Below are positions 39,060 through 47,685 of a stretch of DNA of 64,000 nucleotides, piece by piece (the first letter of the stretch is position 1; each line of letters begins with the position of its first letter). The translations under genes were made by a program, and so were the position numbers. The notes under the pieces were generated by a model that saw nothing but the letters and a program-made list of their open reading frames with translations, had not been told where the DNA came from and ran no database searches. Source of the stretch: Phyllobacteriaceae bacterium (GTDB lineage: Bacteria > Pseudomonadota > Alphaproteobacteria > Rhizobiales > Rhizobiaceae); assembly GCA_016711085.1 (NCBI GenBank), contig JADJTR010000004.1, positions 186,001 to 250,000 of the forward strand, given 5' to 3'.

Positions 39060-39238
39060 GATCCCGGACAACACCTTGCGCCCTTCGCGAATTCCTAGTA
39101 TTGGGAAACCATCGATCTTTAGGCCGTACGACCTCAGGCCCCGCGTTACCCACGCTTCTGACGTCACTCCAAAAAGTCGATCTTCCCGGCCTGTTTCGGC
39201 AGGCCAAACGTCAAAGCGTGATACAAGGAATACGCGAT

Positions 39239-39451
39239 ATGGCTACCGGCACCGTGAAATGGTTCAATTCCACCAAGGGCTACGGCTTCATTCAACCTGA
39301 CAATGGCGGCCCGGACGTTTTCGTCCACATCTCCGCCGTTGAGCGCGCCGGCCTCGGCACCCTCGCCGATGGTCAGAAGATCTCCTACGAAATCGTCGCC
39401 GATCGCCGCTCGGGCAAGTCCTCGGCCGACCACCTCGCCAAGATCGCCTGA
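39239..39451 (+). CDS. cspA: Cold-shock protein, CspA family (copy 2)
   Basis: A 70-residue canonical CspA: MATGTVKWFNSTKGYGFIQP with RNP1 KGYGFI, RNP2 VFVHIS, and the end SSADHLAKIA. It binds single-stranded RNA or DNA. ACAAGGAATACGCGAT precedes the ATG, about 220 bases after the previous gene, and a strong intrinsic terminator follows at 39483. It is therefore a monocistronic transcript. It is nearer to the family consensus than copy 1, which carries KFYN instead of KWFN. Confidence 0.96.
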   Translation: MATGTVKWFNSTKGYGFIQPDNGGPDVFVHISAVERAGLGTLADGQKISYEIVADRRSGKSSADHLAKIA

Positions 39452-39482
39452 TCGACGCGGGATAGTCATCTCTGAGTGAATG

Positions 39483-39509
39483 AAAGGCGGGATTCACTCC
39501 CGCCTTTTT
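39483..39509 (+). terminator. Intrinsic terminator of csp copy 2
   Basis: AAAGGCGGGA, loop TTCAC, TCCCGCCTTTTT: ten pairs and a T-run, 31 bases after the csp stop. It ends at the last base of the convergent exported-protein gene. Confidence 0.88.
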
Positions 39510-39847
39510 CAATTGTGCGGAAATCGCCTGAACATCAAATCGTCATGCGGAAATACCGGAATTTCGCATCGGCGCACCAAGCAGCTCGCCTTGTCGCGGC
39601 TCGGAATCCATGCCGGCACGGCATCCTCTCGCCACGCGCAGAAAAAGCGGTCGCGCACATACCGGTCGTAGAGAACCAGCGAAGGATCGCGTTTTGACCG
39701 GTAGCGCATGATGGCTGCGCCGTCATTGGCGATGATCGACCGGATTTCGCCGCAAGCGAGCTTGTCGGCATTGTAACGCTTGATGGCGAAGGCCGGCGTG
39801 GCGGCGAACCCGGCCAGCGTGACAGCGATGATGACGAGCGCGCGCAT
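39509..39847 (-). CDS. Small exported protein, cysteine-containing
   Basis: A 112-residue protein with a signal peptide (MRALVIIAVTLAGFAATPAFA). The mature part is KRYNADKLACGEIRSIIAND, then GAAIMRYRSKRDPSLVLYDR, YVRDRFFCAWREDAVPAW and a basic ending with two more cysteines (SCLVRRCEIP). Four cysteines probably form two disulfides in the periplasm. Short proteins with this ACxxIRxxI...GAxxxRY pattern recur in Hyphomicrobiales, but no function is known to me. The start at 39845-39847 is fixed by the signal peptide. Confidence 0.75.
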   Translation of the reverse strand: MRALVIIAVTLAGFAATPAFAIKRYNADKLACGEIRSIIANDGAAIMRYRSKRDPSLVLYDRYVRDRFFCAWREDAVPAWIPSRDKASCLVRRCEIPVFPHDDLMFRRFPHN

Positions 39848-39955
39848 GAGCTATCTCCCGGAGGGTGGACCCGCGCCGGAACATTGGGGCCGGATCGCGG
39901 CGAAATCATGCGCGACCAGCCTTCCCTGACCAAAAGCCTCTTGTTTTCCGGATTT

Positions 39956-40146
39956 ATGGTTCAAATGACTAAAGTTTACGGCTTCATCATGCCTGATGCC
40001 GCTGGTCCCGGCATTTTCGTCCACATTTCCACCATTCAGCGATTGAGCGTCGCCGGGCTCGATGAAAACCGGAAATTCATCTTCGAGCTCGCGCAGGATC
40101 GTCGGTCGGGCCAATACGCCGCCGACATGCTGCAAATAACCGGTAG
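39956..40146 (+). CDS. Degenerate cold-shock-like protein (copy 3)
   Basis: The frame MVQMTKVYGFIMPDAAGPGI, then FVHISTIQRLSVAGLDENRK and DRRSGQYAADMLQIT, aligns with CspA along its length. The first strand (GTVKWFN) is missing or unrecognisable, RNP1 KGYGFI has become KVYGFI, and RNP2 (IFVHIS) is kept. In this frame there is no stop before the terminator at 40175; the frame stays open for over a kilobase opposite the EAL genes. One missing base near the end would bring in the TAG at 40144-40146. That end is assumed here. It may be a specialised relative or a decaying copy. Confidence 0.55.
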
Positions 40147-40174
40147 AACACCGTTTATCCCGGCCGGATTTGTC

Positions 40175-40202
40175 GGCGGGGCCGCAATTGCCCCGCCTTT
40201 TT
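40175..40202 (+). terminator. Intrinsic terminator after csp copy 3
   Basis: GGCGGGGC (40175-40182), GCCCCGCC (40190-40197) and TTTTT to 40202. The stem is perfect. It supports a short transcript ending here. Confidence 0.88.
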
Positions 40203-41098
40203 CATGTCGCCAGTCGCGCCAGATCGCCATCGCCGTACAAAAGGTCGATCACGCCGCGCATTTGGTCGTCTATGATGGTTCCGGCCAGTTTCGGCGTGCC
40301 GAGCAGAAAGCCCTGGACATGGGTGGCGCCGGCATCGAGCGCCGTGACCAAATGGCTGCGCGTCTCGATGCCCTCGACGAGGACCGACACGTCCCTGTTG
40401 CGCCAGCCTTCGATGAATATCGCGATCAGGTCGGCGGCCTTTCGCACGCGGGCGAGATTTCGAAACGTCGATCCGCGCATTTTGACGATATCCGCCCCGA
40501 CATCCCGCGCCGCCTCGTTGGCCGAGCCCAGGGCATCGATACACACCCGCATGCCGTGCGCGTGCGCCCGGTCGGCCAGCCGGTTGATTTCCATGCCGGT
40601 CAAAGCGTCACAATTCATGAGTTCACAAACGGTTCGCTCAACGTCATCGCCGGCGATTTCGGCGCAAATATCGATCTGGTCATCGGCCGCGTCGATTCCG
40701 GCCCCGTTGTCGATGCCGATCCAGCAATCGAGCTCCCGCGGATCGTCGACCCCGGCGTTCAGCCGGTTTTCCATGTGCAGGCGCGCCAGCAACCCGTATG
40801 TCGATTGCCTGTCCGTCGGAGCCACAGAGGCGAAGAATTCGGTCGGCGCAACCATGGCGCCATCGCTCGTGGCGCGCAAATAGGCGCGAACGCCGCAAAG
40901 CGAGATCGAGGCGTCGCGAACCGCAAACAAGGGCTGATGGATGGTGCGCAGCCGGACAGGGCCGATCTTCGCGTATCGCAAGCCGACTTCATCGACGACG
41001 ATGCGCCGATCGGCAGGGTTCGCCATGCCGTTTGCGGCGCGGAACGCTTCCGCTGGGTGTCGCGGCAATGTGCTTGGCAATGGGATGCCCCCGATCAT
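40202..41098 (-). CDS. Degenerate EAL-domain protein
   Basis: A 298-residue protein with the EAL fold order but altered active-site motifs. The EAL position reads VRAYLRA, and the DDFGTG position reads IDALGSAN; EGIET (VLVEGIETRSHL) and the final HVQGFLLG are kept. Phosphodiesterase activity against cyclic-di-GMP is therefore doubtful; a receptor or protein-binding role is possible. No GGDEF or sensor domain is attached. It lies 22 bases downstream of the second EAL gene on the same strand, and the two probably form an operon. The start at 41096-41098 (MIGGIPLPSTL) follows a purine-rich stretch. Confidence 0.8.
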   Translation of the reverse strand: MIGGIPLPSTLPRHPAEAFRAANGMANPADRRIVVDEVGLRYAKIGPVRLRTIHQPLFAVRDASISLCGVRAYLRATSDGAMVAPTEFFASVAPTDRQSTYGLLARLHMENRLNAGVDDPRELDCWIGIDNGAGIDAADDQIDICAEIAGDDVERTVCELMNCDALTGMEINRLADRAHAHGMRVCIDALGSANEAARDVGADIVKMRGSTFRNLARVRKAADLIAIFIEGWRNRDVSVLVEGIETRSHLVTALDAGATHVQGFLLGTPKLAGTIIDDQMRGVIDLLYGDGDLARLAT

Positions 41099-41120
41099 TG
41101 TTCCATTCCCCGCCCCGGTA

Positions 41121-42002
41121 TCAAGCCGCGCCCTTGCGGCCGAAAGTGCGGCCGGCCCGGCTCGGTATCTGTATCGGCTCTTGCGGACGGAATGGCGCGC
41201 GGATTGTTTCGTCCGACCCGCGGAACTGCGAAAAATTGCCCGGCGCCAGTTCCGGTTTCGCCAACACGAAACCCTGGACGAAATCCACATTCGCCTTTTC
41301 CGCCAGCACCAGTTGCCAATGCGTTTCGATGCCTTCGAAAACAGTGGCGATGTTCTCGTCGCGAAAGCGCCGCACCATCGCTTCCAGAAGAGCGAAGCCG
41401 GCGCTCGAATCCATCAAGCGGTTGATCCAGTGGGCGTCGAACTTGATGATGTCCGGCTTGAGGCGGCGAATGCGCTCCATGTCGGAATCGTCGGAGCCGT
41501 AGTCGTCGACGGCGATCCGGTAGCCTTGCCGGCGCAGCGCATTGACGAAATCGAACAGCAGGTCGTCTGACGCGGTTTTTTGCTCGGTCATTTCGCAAAC
41601 CAGGCGCGCGGCGTCGATGCCGGCCTCCCCGAGAACGGCGCGCAGGTCGGACAAAGCGCGGTCGATCAGGATGCGGTCAACGAACAACGACGGATCGAAA
41701 TTGACGAAAACCATGGCCGCGGGTTCGAGAAACGCCCCCGCGTTCATCAAATGCACCGCGCGCATCAGCGCCTCGACCTCGACCTTGTCCTGTCCGGGAA
41801 CCAACGGAAAAAACTGGCCCGGGGATATTGCCTGACCGTTGCGGAAAGGCCGCACCAGACATTCGAACGCGCCGATTTCCACCTTGCCGCCGCGAAACCG
41901 GAACAAGGGCTGAAACGCGGTCTTGATCTCGAAAAGGCTCCACGCGCCGAAATGGACGCCGTCGGGCGTCTGATGGACATGAAGAAGGGCTTTGGGGCGC
42001 AT
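41121..42002 (-). CDS. EAL-domain protein, probably active cyclic-di-GMP phosphodiesterase
   Basis: A 293-residue stand-alone EAL domain. AFQPLFRFRGGKVEIGAFEC, then LVRP, is the EAL motif with Cys for Ala (ECL). The metal and catalytic positions are kept: the Asn in FVNFDPSLF, the Glu in CEMTEQ, the Asp pair in VDDYGSDD, the Lys in IIKFDAHWI and the Glu in FEGIETHWQ. It ends with VDFVQGFVLAKP and a basic tail. It should hydrolyse cyclic-di-GMP to pGpG, in the cytoplasm. It is the first gene of a likely two-gene operon with the degenerate copy, so the second protein might modulate it. Confidence 0.83.
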   Translation of the reverse strand: MRPKALLHVHQTPDGVHFGAWSLFEIKTAFQPLFRFRGGKVEIGAFECLVRPFRNGQAISPGQFFPLVPGQDKVEVEALMRAVHLMNAGAFLEPAAMVFVNFDPSLFVDRILIDRALSDLRAVLGEAGIDAARLVCEMTEQKTASDDLLFDFVNALRRQGYRIAVDDYGSDDSDMERIRRLKPDIIKFDAHWINRLMDSSAGFALLEAMVRRFRDENIATVFEGIETHWQLVLAEKANVDFVQGFVLAKPELAPGNFSQFRGSDETIRAPFRPQEPIQIPSRAGRTFGRKGAA

Positions 42003-42180
42003 GGAATGGCCAAATCCGCGTCAAACTGCGCCATTTTCGGCGACAAGTCTGGATACGGAGTTAACGCACCCGCCTTCAAACGATTGGCAGATGCCGTTGC
42101 GCTTGCGATTTGCCGCGGTTTCGGACACAGAAGCGTGCCCGCGCCGGCCCGAAAAGCCCGCGCCTTGACGGAGTTTCCCA

Positions 42181-43383
42181 ATGGCCTTCCTCGCTGACGT
42201 TCTTTCCCGCGTGAAACCATCCGCCACGATCGCCGTGACGCAAAAGGCGCGCGAACTGAAAACCGGCGGCAAGGATGTCATTTCGCTTTCGGTCGGCGAG
42301 CCCGATTTCGACACGCCCGACAACGTCAAGGAGGCGGCGATCGCCGCCATTCGGCGCGGCGAGACGAAATACACGCCCGTTTCCGGCATCGCGCCGCTGC
42401 GCGAGGCGATTGCCGCCAAGTTCAAGCGCGAGAACGGCCTCGACTACAAGCCGAGCCAGACGATCGTCGGCACCGGCGGCAAGCACGTCATCTACAATGC
42501 CCTTCTCGCCACGCTGAACCCCGGCGACGAGGTGATCATTCCGACGCCGTATTGGGTCTCGTACCCGGAAATGGCGGCGCTGAACTCCGGCACACCGGTT
42601 TTCGTCGAAACGACGATCGCCAACAATTTCAAGCTCCAGGCCGCCGATCTGGAGCGTGTCGTCACGCCCAAATCCAAGTGGATCATTCTCAATTCGCCCT
42701 CCAATCCGTCGGGCGCCGCTTACTCGCGCGACGAAATGAAGGCGTTGACCGACGTGCTGATGCGCCATCCCCATGTCTGGATCCTGACCGACGACATGTA
42801 CGAACACCTGACCTATGGCGACTTCGAGTTCGTCACCCCGGCTCAGGTCGAACCCGGCCTTTACGACCGCACGCTGACCATGAACGGCGTGTCGAAGGCC
42901 TATGCCATGACCGGCTGGCGCATCGGCTACGCCGCCGGACCGGAGAAACTCATCAAGGCGATGGACATGGTGCAGGGCCAGCAGACCTCCGGCGCCTGTT
43001 CGATCGCCCAATGGGCGGCGCTGGAAGCGCTGAACGGGCCGCAGGACTGCATCCCGCGTTTCAAGGCAGCTTTCGAAAAGCGCCGCGACCTTGTCGTGTC
43101 GATGCTGAACCAGGCTAAAGGCATTGTCTGCCCTAAGCCGGAAGGCGCCTTCTATGTCTATCCGTCCGTTGCCGGGCTGATGGGGAAGAAGACGAATTCG
43201 GGCAAGGTGCTGGCCAATGATGAGGATTTCGTCATGGCGCTGCTCGAGGAAGAGGGCGTGGCCGCCGTGCACGGCACGGCTTTCGGTCTTGGCCCGAATT
43301 TCCGCATTTCCTACGCGACAAGCGACCAGCAACTCGAGGAGGCCTGCCGCCGCATCCAGCGGTTCACGGCAAGTCTGGCCTGA
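42181..43383 (+). CDS. aatA: Aspartate aminotransferase (class I, AatA type)
   Basis: A 400-residue PLP enzyme. The N-terminus MAFLADVLSRVKPSATIAVT and SLSVGEPDFDTPDNVKEAA are typical of rhizobial AatA/AspC. Further motifs are the aspartate-binding NSPSNPSGAAYSRDE near residue 172, the PLP lysine in GVSKAYAMTGWRIGY near residue 239, and the C-terminal substrate Arg in FRISYATS. It interconverts aspartate and oxaloacetate with 2-oxoglutarate and glutamate. The ATG at 42181 begins the conserved start; no strong ribosome site is seen (GGAGTTTCCC precedes it). It is intact, and convergent with the SRPBCC gene four bases away. Confidence 0.95.
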   Translation: MAFLADVLSRVKPSATIAVTQKARELKTGGKDVISLSVGEPDFDTPDNVKEAAIAAIRRGETKYTPVSGIAPLREAIAAKFKRENGLDYKPSQTIVGTGGKHVIYNALLATLNPGDEVIIPTPYWVSYPEMAALNSGTPVFVETTIANNFKLQAADLERVVTPKSKWIILNSPSNPSGAAYSRDEMKALTDVLMRHPHVWILTDDMYEHLTYGDFEFVTPAQVEPGLYDRTLTMNGVSKAYAMTGWRIGYAAGPEKLIKAMDMVQGQQTSGACSIAQWAALEALNGPQDCIPRFKAAFEKRRDLVVSMLNQAKGIVCPKPEGAFYVYPSVAGLMGKKTNSGKVLANDEDFVMALLEEEGVAAVHGTAFGLGPNFRISYATSDQQLEEACRRIQRFTASLA

Positions 43384-43387
43384 ACCA

Positions 43388-43924
43388 TCAGCCGAGCTTC
43401 GACCGTTCGGCGACGCCCTTCAAATTGGCAAGTCCCTTTTCGAAATCCCTGCCGACCAGCCGGTCGAAATTCATGAACACGCCGAACAGCTTGGACATGA
43501 AGGGCTGCGGGCCGTGCATGGCCCAGTCGACCCGCGTGCCGCCGCCCTGGGGAACCAAGGCGATATCGGTCTTGTTTTCCGCCTTCATCGGCGCGAAAAA
43601 CGACAGGTCGAGCGCGACTCCGCCCGGATCGGCGCGGGTGATGCGCATTCGCCCGGAGCCGACCTTTTTGTTGCCTTCCCATGCATAGACCGCGCCGACA
43701 CCGCTTTCGGCCCCGGAAAAAGTGCGTTTCATGTCCGGGTCGATGCCCTCCCAGGGCGACCATTGGGTCCAATTGTGGAAATCGGCGACGAGCGGAAAAA
43801 TCGCGTCGGCCGGCGCATTGATCGCCAGCGAGCGTTCGATCCGGAAAATATCGGGTTTTGCCATGGCGAGGCCGAGAACGATGGCGGCGGCCACGGCGAC
43901 AAGGACGGCGAGCCAGAAAAGCAT
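43388..43924 (-). CDS. SRPBCC-family membrane-anchored protein
   Basis: A 178-residue protein. A single N-terminal anchor (MLFWLAVLVAVAAAIVLGLA) is followed by a START/Bet v 1-like SRPBCC domain: IFRIERSLAINAPADAIFPL, then FHNWTQWSPWEGIDP, YAWEGNKKVGSGRM and the C-terminal helix DFEKGLANLKGVAER. The domain is a hydrophobic-pocket fold used in lipid or ligand handling. The K/N-W-x-x-WSPW motif is common to polyketide-cyclase-like relatives. GGGAGAAATCGC precedes the ATG at 43922-43924. No specific ligand can be proposed. Confidence 0.87.
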   Translation of the reverse strand: MLFWLAVLVAVAAAIVLGLAMAKPDIFRIERSLAINAPADAIFPLVADFHNWTQWSPWEGIDPDMKRTFSGAESGVGAVYAWEGNKKVGSGRMRITRADPGGVALDLSFFAPMKAENKTDIALVPQGGGTRVDWAMHGPQPFMSKLFGVFMNFDRLVGRDFEKGLANLKGVAERSKLG

Positions 43925-44198
43925 GCGATTTCTCCCTTGATTTGGAGGCCGTGCGCCCTGCCCCGTTGCAAGTGAGCACGTGATGCCCGAACGGCGCAAG
44001 TCGCGACGATGCGAAAACGGCGCCGCCGGTTCGCAGCCGCCTCGCGCCGGCGTGCGACCCTTTCGCCGGCTGAGGGAGATTTCCCTTGCCCGCGCGCCCG
44101 CGCGGTGCTTCGATTGGCGATGCGGGCGTCCTGCCCGCCCTCGGCCGGTTCCGGCCGGCCTTGGTTCCTTGCATCACAGAAGGACAGGAGGCCGCGCC

Positions 44199-46259
44199 AT
44201 GGGATCACGAGCCGGAGGAAGGCGTCAGGGGCCGAAATGCATTGCCATTGTCGGTCCCTTCGCATCGGGTAAGACCACACTTCTCGAAGCCATTCTCGCC
44301 CGCGGGGGCGTCATTCCGCGCCAGATGCCCGTGGCCTCGGGCCAGACGGTTGGCGACAGCTCCGCCGAGGCGCGAGCCCATCAGATGAGTGTCGAGGCCA
44401 GCATCGCCACGATCGATTTCATGGGTGAGCAGATCACCTTCATCGATTGTCCCGGTTCCATCGAATTCGCCGCCGAAGCCGGGCCCGTGCTCGCCGGTTG
44501 CGACCTTGCGCTGGTCGTCGCCGAAGCCGACGAAAAGAAAATTCCCGCGCTGCAACTGATCCTGCGCACGCTCGACGAGGACGGCATTCCCCACATGCTG
44601 TTCCTCAACAAGGTCGACAAGGGCGATTCGGGCGTGCGCGAAACGCTGAAACTGCTCCAGCCGGCCAGCCGCACACCATTGCTGTTGCGCCAGATTCCGT
44701 TGCGCAAAGACGGCATTGTCGTCGGCTACATCGATCTGGCGCTCGAGCGCGCCTATGTCTGGCGCGAGCACGCCGAGAGCGAAGCCGTGCCGATTCCCGA
44801 TGACGAGCGGGCCCGCGAGGTCGAGGCGCGTTTCGCCATGCTGGAGAAGCTGGCCGACCACGACGACCATTTGATGGAACAGCTGCTCTCGGAAATCGAG
44901 CCGCCGAAGGACGAGGTCTTCGACGACCTCGCAGCCGATCTGCGCCAGGGGCTGGTCACGCCCGTGTTCATCGGCTCGGCCGAACACGGCAATGGCGTTT
45001 TGCGCCTGCTGAAGGCGATACGCCACGAAGCCCCAGATTCGGTCGCGACGCGCACGCGTCTCGGCGTCAAGCACGGCGGCGGTTTTGTCGGCCAGATCCT
45101 GAAAACCATACATACCCCGCATGGCGGCAAGCTGTCGGTCACGCGGGTGTTGTCGGGAAAGGCGGGCGACGCCCTCGAAGTCGTCACGGCCGATGGCCGG
45201 GGCGGCAAGATTTCCGGCCTGTACCGGCTTTTGGGCAAGGACCAGACCAAGATCGCCGAGGCGCAGGAAGGCGAGACCGTGGCGCTCGGCAAACTCGAGG
45301 ACATGCGCACCGGCGATACGCTCGGGGCGGCGAAGAGCGGGGTGAAGGCGCTTGCTTCGCCTCCCGCGGCCGATCCGGTTTTCGCGCTCGCCATCGAGCC
45401 GAAGGAGCGCAAGGACGAGGTGAAGCTGTCGACCGCCCTGGCCAAACTCCATGAAGAGGACCCGTCGCTCCTCGTCGAGCAGATTCCGGCGACCGGCGAG
45501 ACCATCATTCGTGGCAATGGCGAGATGCATCTGCGCGTCGCCGTCGAACGCCTGGAAGGTAAATTCCAGATCGCGCTGAAGCACCACAAGCCGAGCATTC
45601 CCTACCGCGAGACGATCAGGAAAAGCACCAGTCTGCGTGGTCGTCACAAGAAGCAATCGGGTGGACATGGGCAATTCGGCGATGTCGTCATCGACATCCG
45701 GCCATTGCCGCGCGGCGGCGGTTTCGAATTCACCGACACGATCACCGGCGGCGTCGTGCCGAAGCAGTATATTCCTTCGGTCGAGCACGGCGTTGTCGAT
45801 TATCTGAAACGCGGTCCGCTCGGGTTCCCGGTGGTCGATGTCGCGGTCAACCTCGCCGACGGCTCCTACCACACCGTCGATTCCTCCGACATGGCCTTCC
45901 AGATGGCGGCGCGCATCGCCATGAAGGAAGGCATGGCCGCATGCCAGCCGGTTCTGCTCGAACCGGTGATGAAGGTGTCGATCGCAACGCCTTCGGACGC
46001 CACCGCGCGCATCACGGCGATCATTCCGCAACGCCGCGGCCAGATCCTCGGCTATGATGCAAGACCGGGCTGGCCCGGATGGGATGTGGTGGAAGCGCTG
46101 ATGCCGCAATCGGAGATCGGCGACCTGATCATCGAACTGCGCTCGGCGACCGCGGGCGTCGCCACATTCACCGCCGTATTCGATCACATGGCCGAGCTGA
46201 CCGGTCGCCATGCCGACGAAATCGTCGCCGAGCAGGCTAAAAACGCCAAGGCGGAATGA
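44199..46259 (+). CDS. EF-G-like translational GTPase (FusA2 type)
   Basis: A 686-residue relative of elongation factor G. G1 is GPFASGKTT instead of the EF-G consensus, G3 is DCPGSIEF and G4 is NKVD. EF-G domains II to V follow, including GNGEMHLRVAVERL and GHGQFGDVVIDI and the closing RITAIIPQRRGQILG. The divergent G1 and the absence of other ribosomal operon genes mark it as the paralogous family often called EF-G-like or FusA2, not the main translocase. Its role is unclear; stress or recycling has been proposed for relatives. The ATG at 44199 follows AGGACAGGAGG; an open stretch upstream shows no domain. Confidence 0.9.
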   Translation: MGSRAGGRRQGPKCIAIVGPFASGKTTLLEAILARGGVIPRQMPVASGQTVGDSSAEARAHQMSVEASIATIDFMGEQITFIDCPGSIEFAAEAGPVLAGCDLALVVAEADEKKIPALQLILRTLDEDGIPHMLFLNKVDKGDSGVRETLKLLQPASRTPLLLRQIPLRKDGIVVGYIDLALERAYVWREHAESEAVPIPDDERAREVEARFAMLEKLADHDDHLMEQLLSEIEPPKDEVFDDLAADLRQGLVTPVFIGSAEHGNGVLRLLKAIRHEAPDSVATRTRLGVKHGGGFVGQILKTIHTPHGGKLSVTRVLSGKAGDALEVVTADGRGGKISGLYRLLGKDQTKIAEAQEGETVALGKLEDMRTGDTLGAAKSGVKALASPPAADPVFALAIEPKERKDEVKLSTALAKLHEEDPSLLVEQIPATGETIIRGNGEMHLRVAVERLEGKFQIALKHHKPSIPYRETIRKSTSLRGRHKKQSGGHGQFGDVVIDIRPLPRGGGFEFTDTITGGVVPKQYIPSVEHGVVDYLKRGPLGFPVVDVAVNLADGSYHTVDSSDMAFQMAARIAMKEGMAACQPVLLEPVMKVSIATPSDATARITAIIPQRRGQILGYDARPGWPGWDVVEALMPQSEIGDLIIELRSATAGVATFTAVFDHMAELTGRHADEIVAEQAKNAKAE

Positions 46260-46260
46260 C

Positions 46261-46297
46261 AAAAAAAGACGGCGCCGGAGGCCCCTCCGACGCCGTC
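46261..46297 (-). terminator. Terminator hairpin after the EF-G-like gene
   Basis: GACGGCG and CGCCGTC (46268-46274, 46291-46297) enclose a CGGAGG-CCTCCG inner stem. On the minus strand seven T residues follow. For the plus strand the hairpin is directly after the stop. Confidence 0.6.
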
Positions 46298-46578
46298 CCT
46301 TGCAGACCGGTGATTGCCCCCAATCCCCGGCTGTTTCAATTCGGCCCGTGCGCCGCGCGGCCTCGCTTCCGCTTTGGCTGGACCCTTCAACATGCGACGA
46401 TGCCCCGCCGACGTCGCCCGTTCGTGCTTGCCCCCAAGACCGAACAGCTGCGACGGCGCGTCGCTTGACCGGGCTGATACGCGGTTCGGCAGGGCTTCAG
46501 AAGGTTACGCGGGGTTACGTGTTGCCGTTACAGCGCCGCGATCCGGCAAAAAAACGTTTCGGGTCGAGGCCGGGGAAA

Positions 46579-46608
46579 AGAAAAAGGCCGGACGCGATGT
46601 CCGGCCTT
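46579..46608 (-). terminator. Intrinsic terminator downstream of lysR
   Basis: AAGGCCGGAC (46584-46593) and GTCCGGCCTT (46599-46608) form ten pairs; on the minus strand TTTTTCTTTT follows. Confidence 0.75.
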
Positions 46609-46769
46609 GGAAATGGGAAAGCCACCGGGAGGAGGCGCTTTCCGGGCTCGCGCGGCAGGGAGGAGGAGAGCCGCAACGAACCATACACATATGGACCTTC
46701 GCATATGTTCATTCAACGCTTCATATCGCATTGCTGCCATGCGTGCGGCGCAGGGCTGGAATCGGCGCT

Positions 46770-47664
46770 CTAATAAGCCCAGCTGCGCGCCTTGGCGAAC
46801 AGGAAATCGCGGAACGCCTTCAGTTTGGCCTGGTTCTTGACCGCGTCGGTGTAACAAAAACACATCGAAATTCGGCAGATCGATATCCGGAAGAACCGGT
46901 TTCAGATCGGGCGTGTTGACCGCCATGTAATCGGGAAGGATGGCGAGGCCGACCCCCTTGAGAACGGCGCGGCGAATGGCCAGCAAATCGTTGATCTGCA
47001 GGGCCGCCGGCCGCCGCTCCTCATCGTCCCGCCCGAGATTTTCGAGCGCGTTCAGTTCGCGCAGAAACGGCGGAGCCGTCGGCCCGAAGGTGACGATCCG
47101 GTGGTTGTCGATGTCCGCCGCCGATTTGGGAACGCCGTGCTTGTCCACATAGGCCGCCGAGGCGAACACATGCAGGCGAATGGTGAACAGCCGGCGCTGG
47201 ATCAGGTCGGGCTGTTGCGGTTGACGCAGGCGCAGCGCACAATCGGCCTGCCGCATGGTCAGGTCGAGTTCCTCGTTGGCGAGAATGAGCTGAAGCTGGA
47301 CGTCGGGGTAAAGTTCGAGGAATTCGTGGACCCGTTCGGTGAGCCAACTCGCGCCGAGACCGACGGTTGTCGTCACCTTGAGCACGCCGGATGGTCGGTC
47401 GTTCGATTCGTTGAGGCGCTCGCGCACGCCGGACAGGCGCACCATGATGTCGCGCGTGGTGCGGAACAGCATTTCGCCCTGCTCGGTCAATACCAGGCCG
47501 CGCGCGTGACGGGCAAACAGGGGCACGCCGATATCGTGCTCGAGCGCGCCGACCTGGCGCGACACCGCCGACTGGGAGAGGTTCAGCGATTCCGCCGCAT
47601 GGGTGAATGACCCGGCCTCGGCGGCGGCGTGGAAAACCCTGAGCCTGTCCCAGTCGAATGGCAT
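46770..47664 (-). CDS. LysR-family transcriptional regulator (frameshifted at the C-terminus)
   Basis: About 298 residues when repaired. The HTH domain is at the start: MPFDWDRLRVFHAAAEAGSF, then THAAESLNLSQSAVSRQVGA, LEHDIGVPLFARHARG. The effector-binding domain follows (LKVTTTVGLGASWLTERVHE; IVTFGPTAPPF; GVGLAILPDYMA). Near the C-terminus DVF is followed by five T residues (46856-46860 on the other strand); seven would give DVFFCYTDAVKNQ and run to a TAG at 46770-46772 in KARSWAY. As read, the tail is nonsense. It lies 21 bases upstream of trxB's end and is transcribed in the same direction as trxB. The target is unknown. Confidence 0.85.
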
Positions 47665-47685
47665 GTCAACTCTCCAGCAAATCCG

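Larger units (their letters stand above)
46260..46769. other. Intergenic stretch with two minus-strand terminators
   Basis: Five hundred bases without a convincing gene between the EF-G-like gene and the end of lysR. Terminators occupy 46261-46297 and 46579-46608. GTTACG occurs three times around 46505-46530, and two CATATG sites lie near 46687 and 46703. No frame here has a recognisable product. Confidence 0.55.

Noticed and set aside
39884..41425. Open frame continuing past the csp-like segment
   Set aside because: Beyond 40150 it is only the complement of the EAL genes, and a strong terminator lies inside it.
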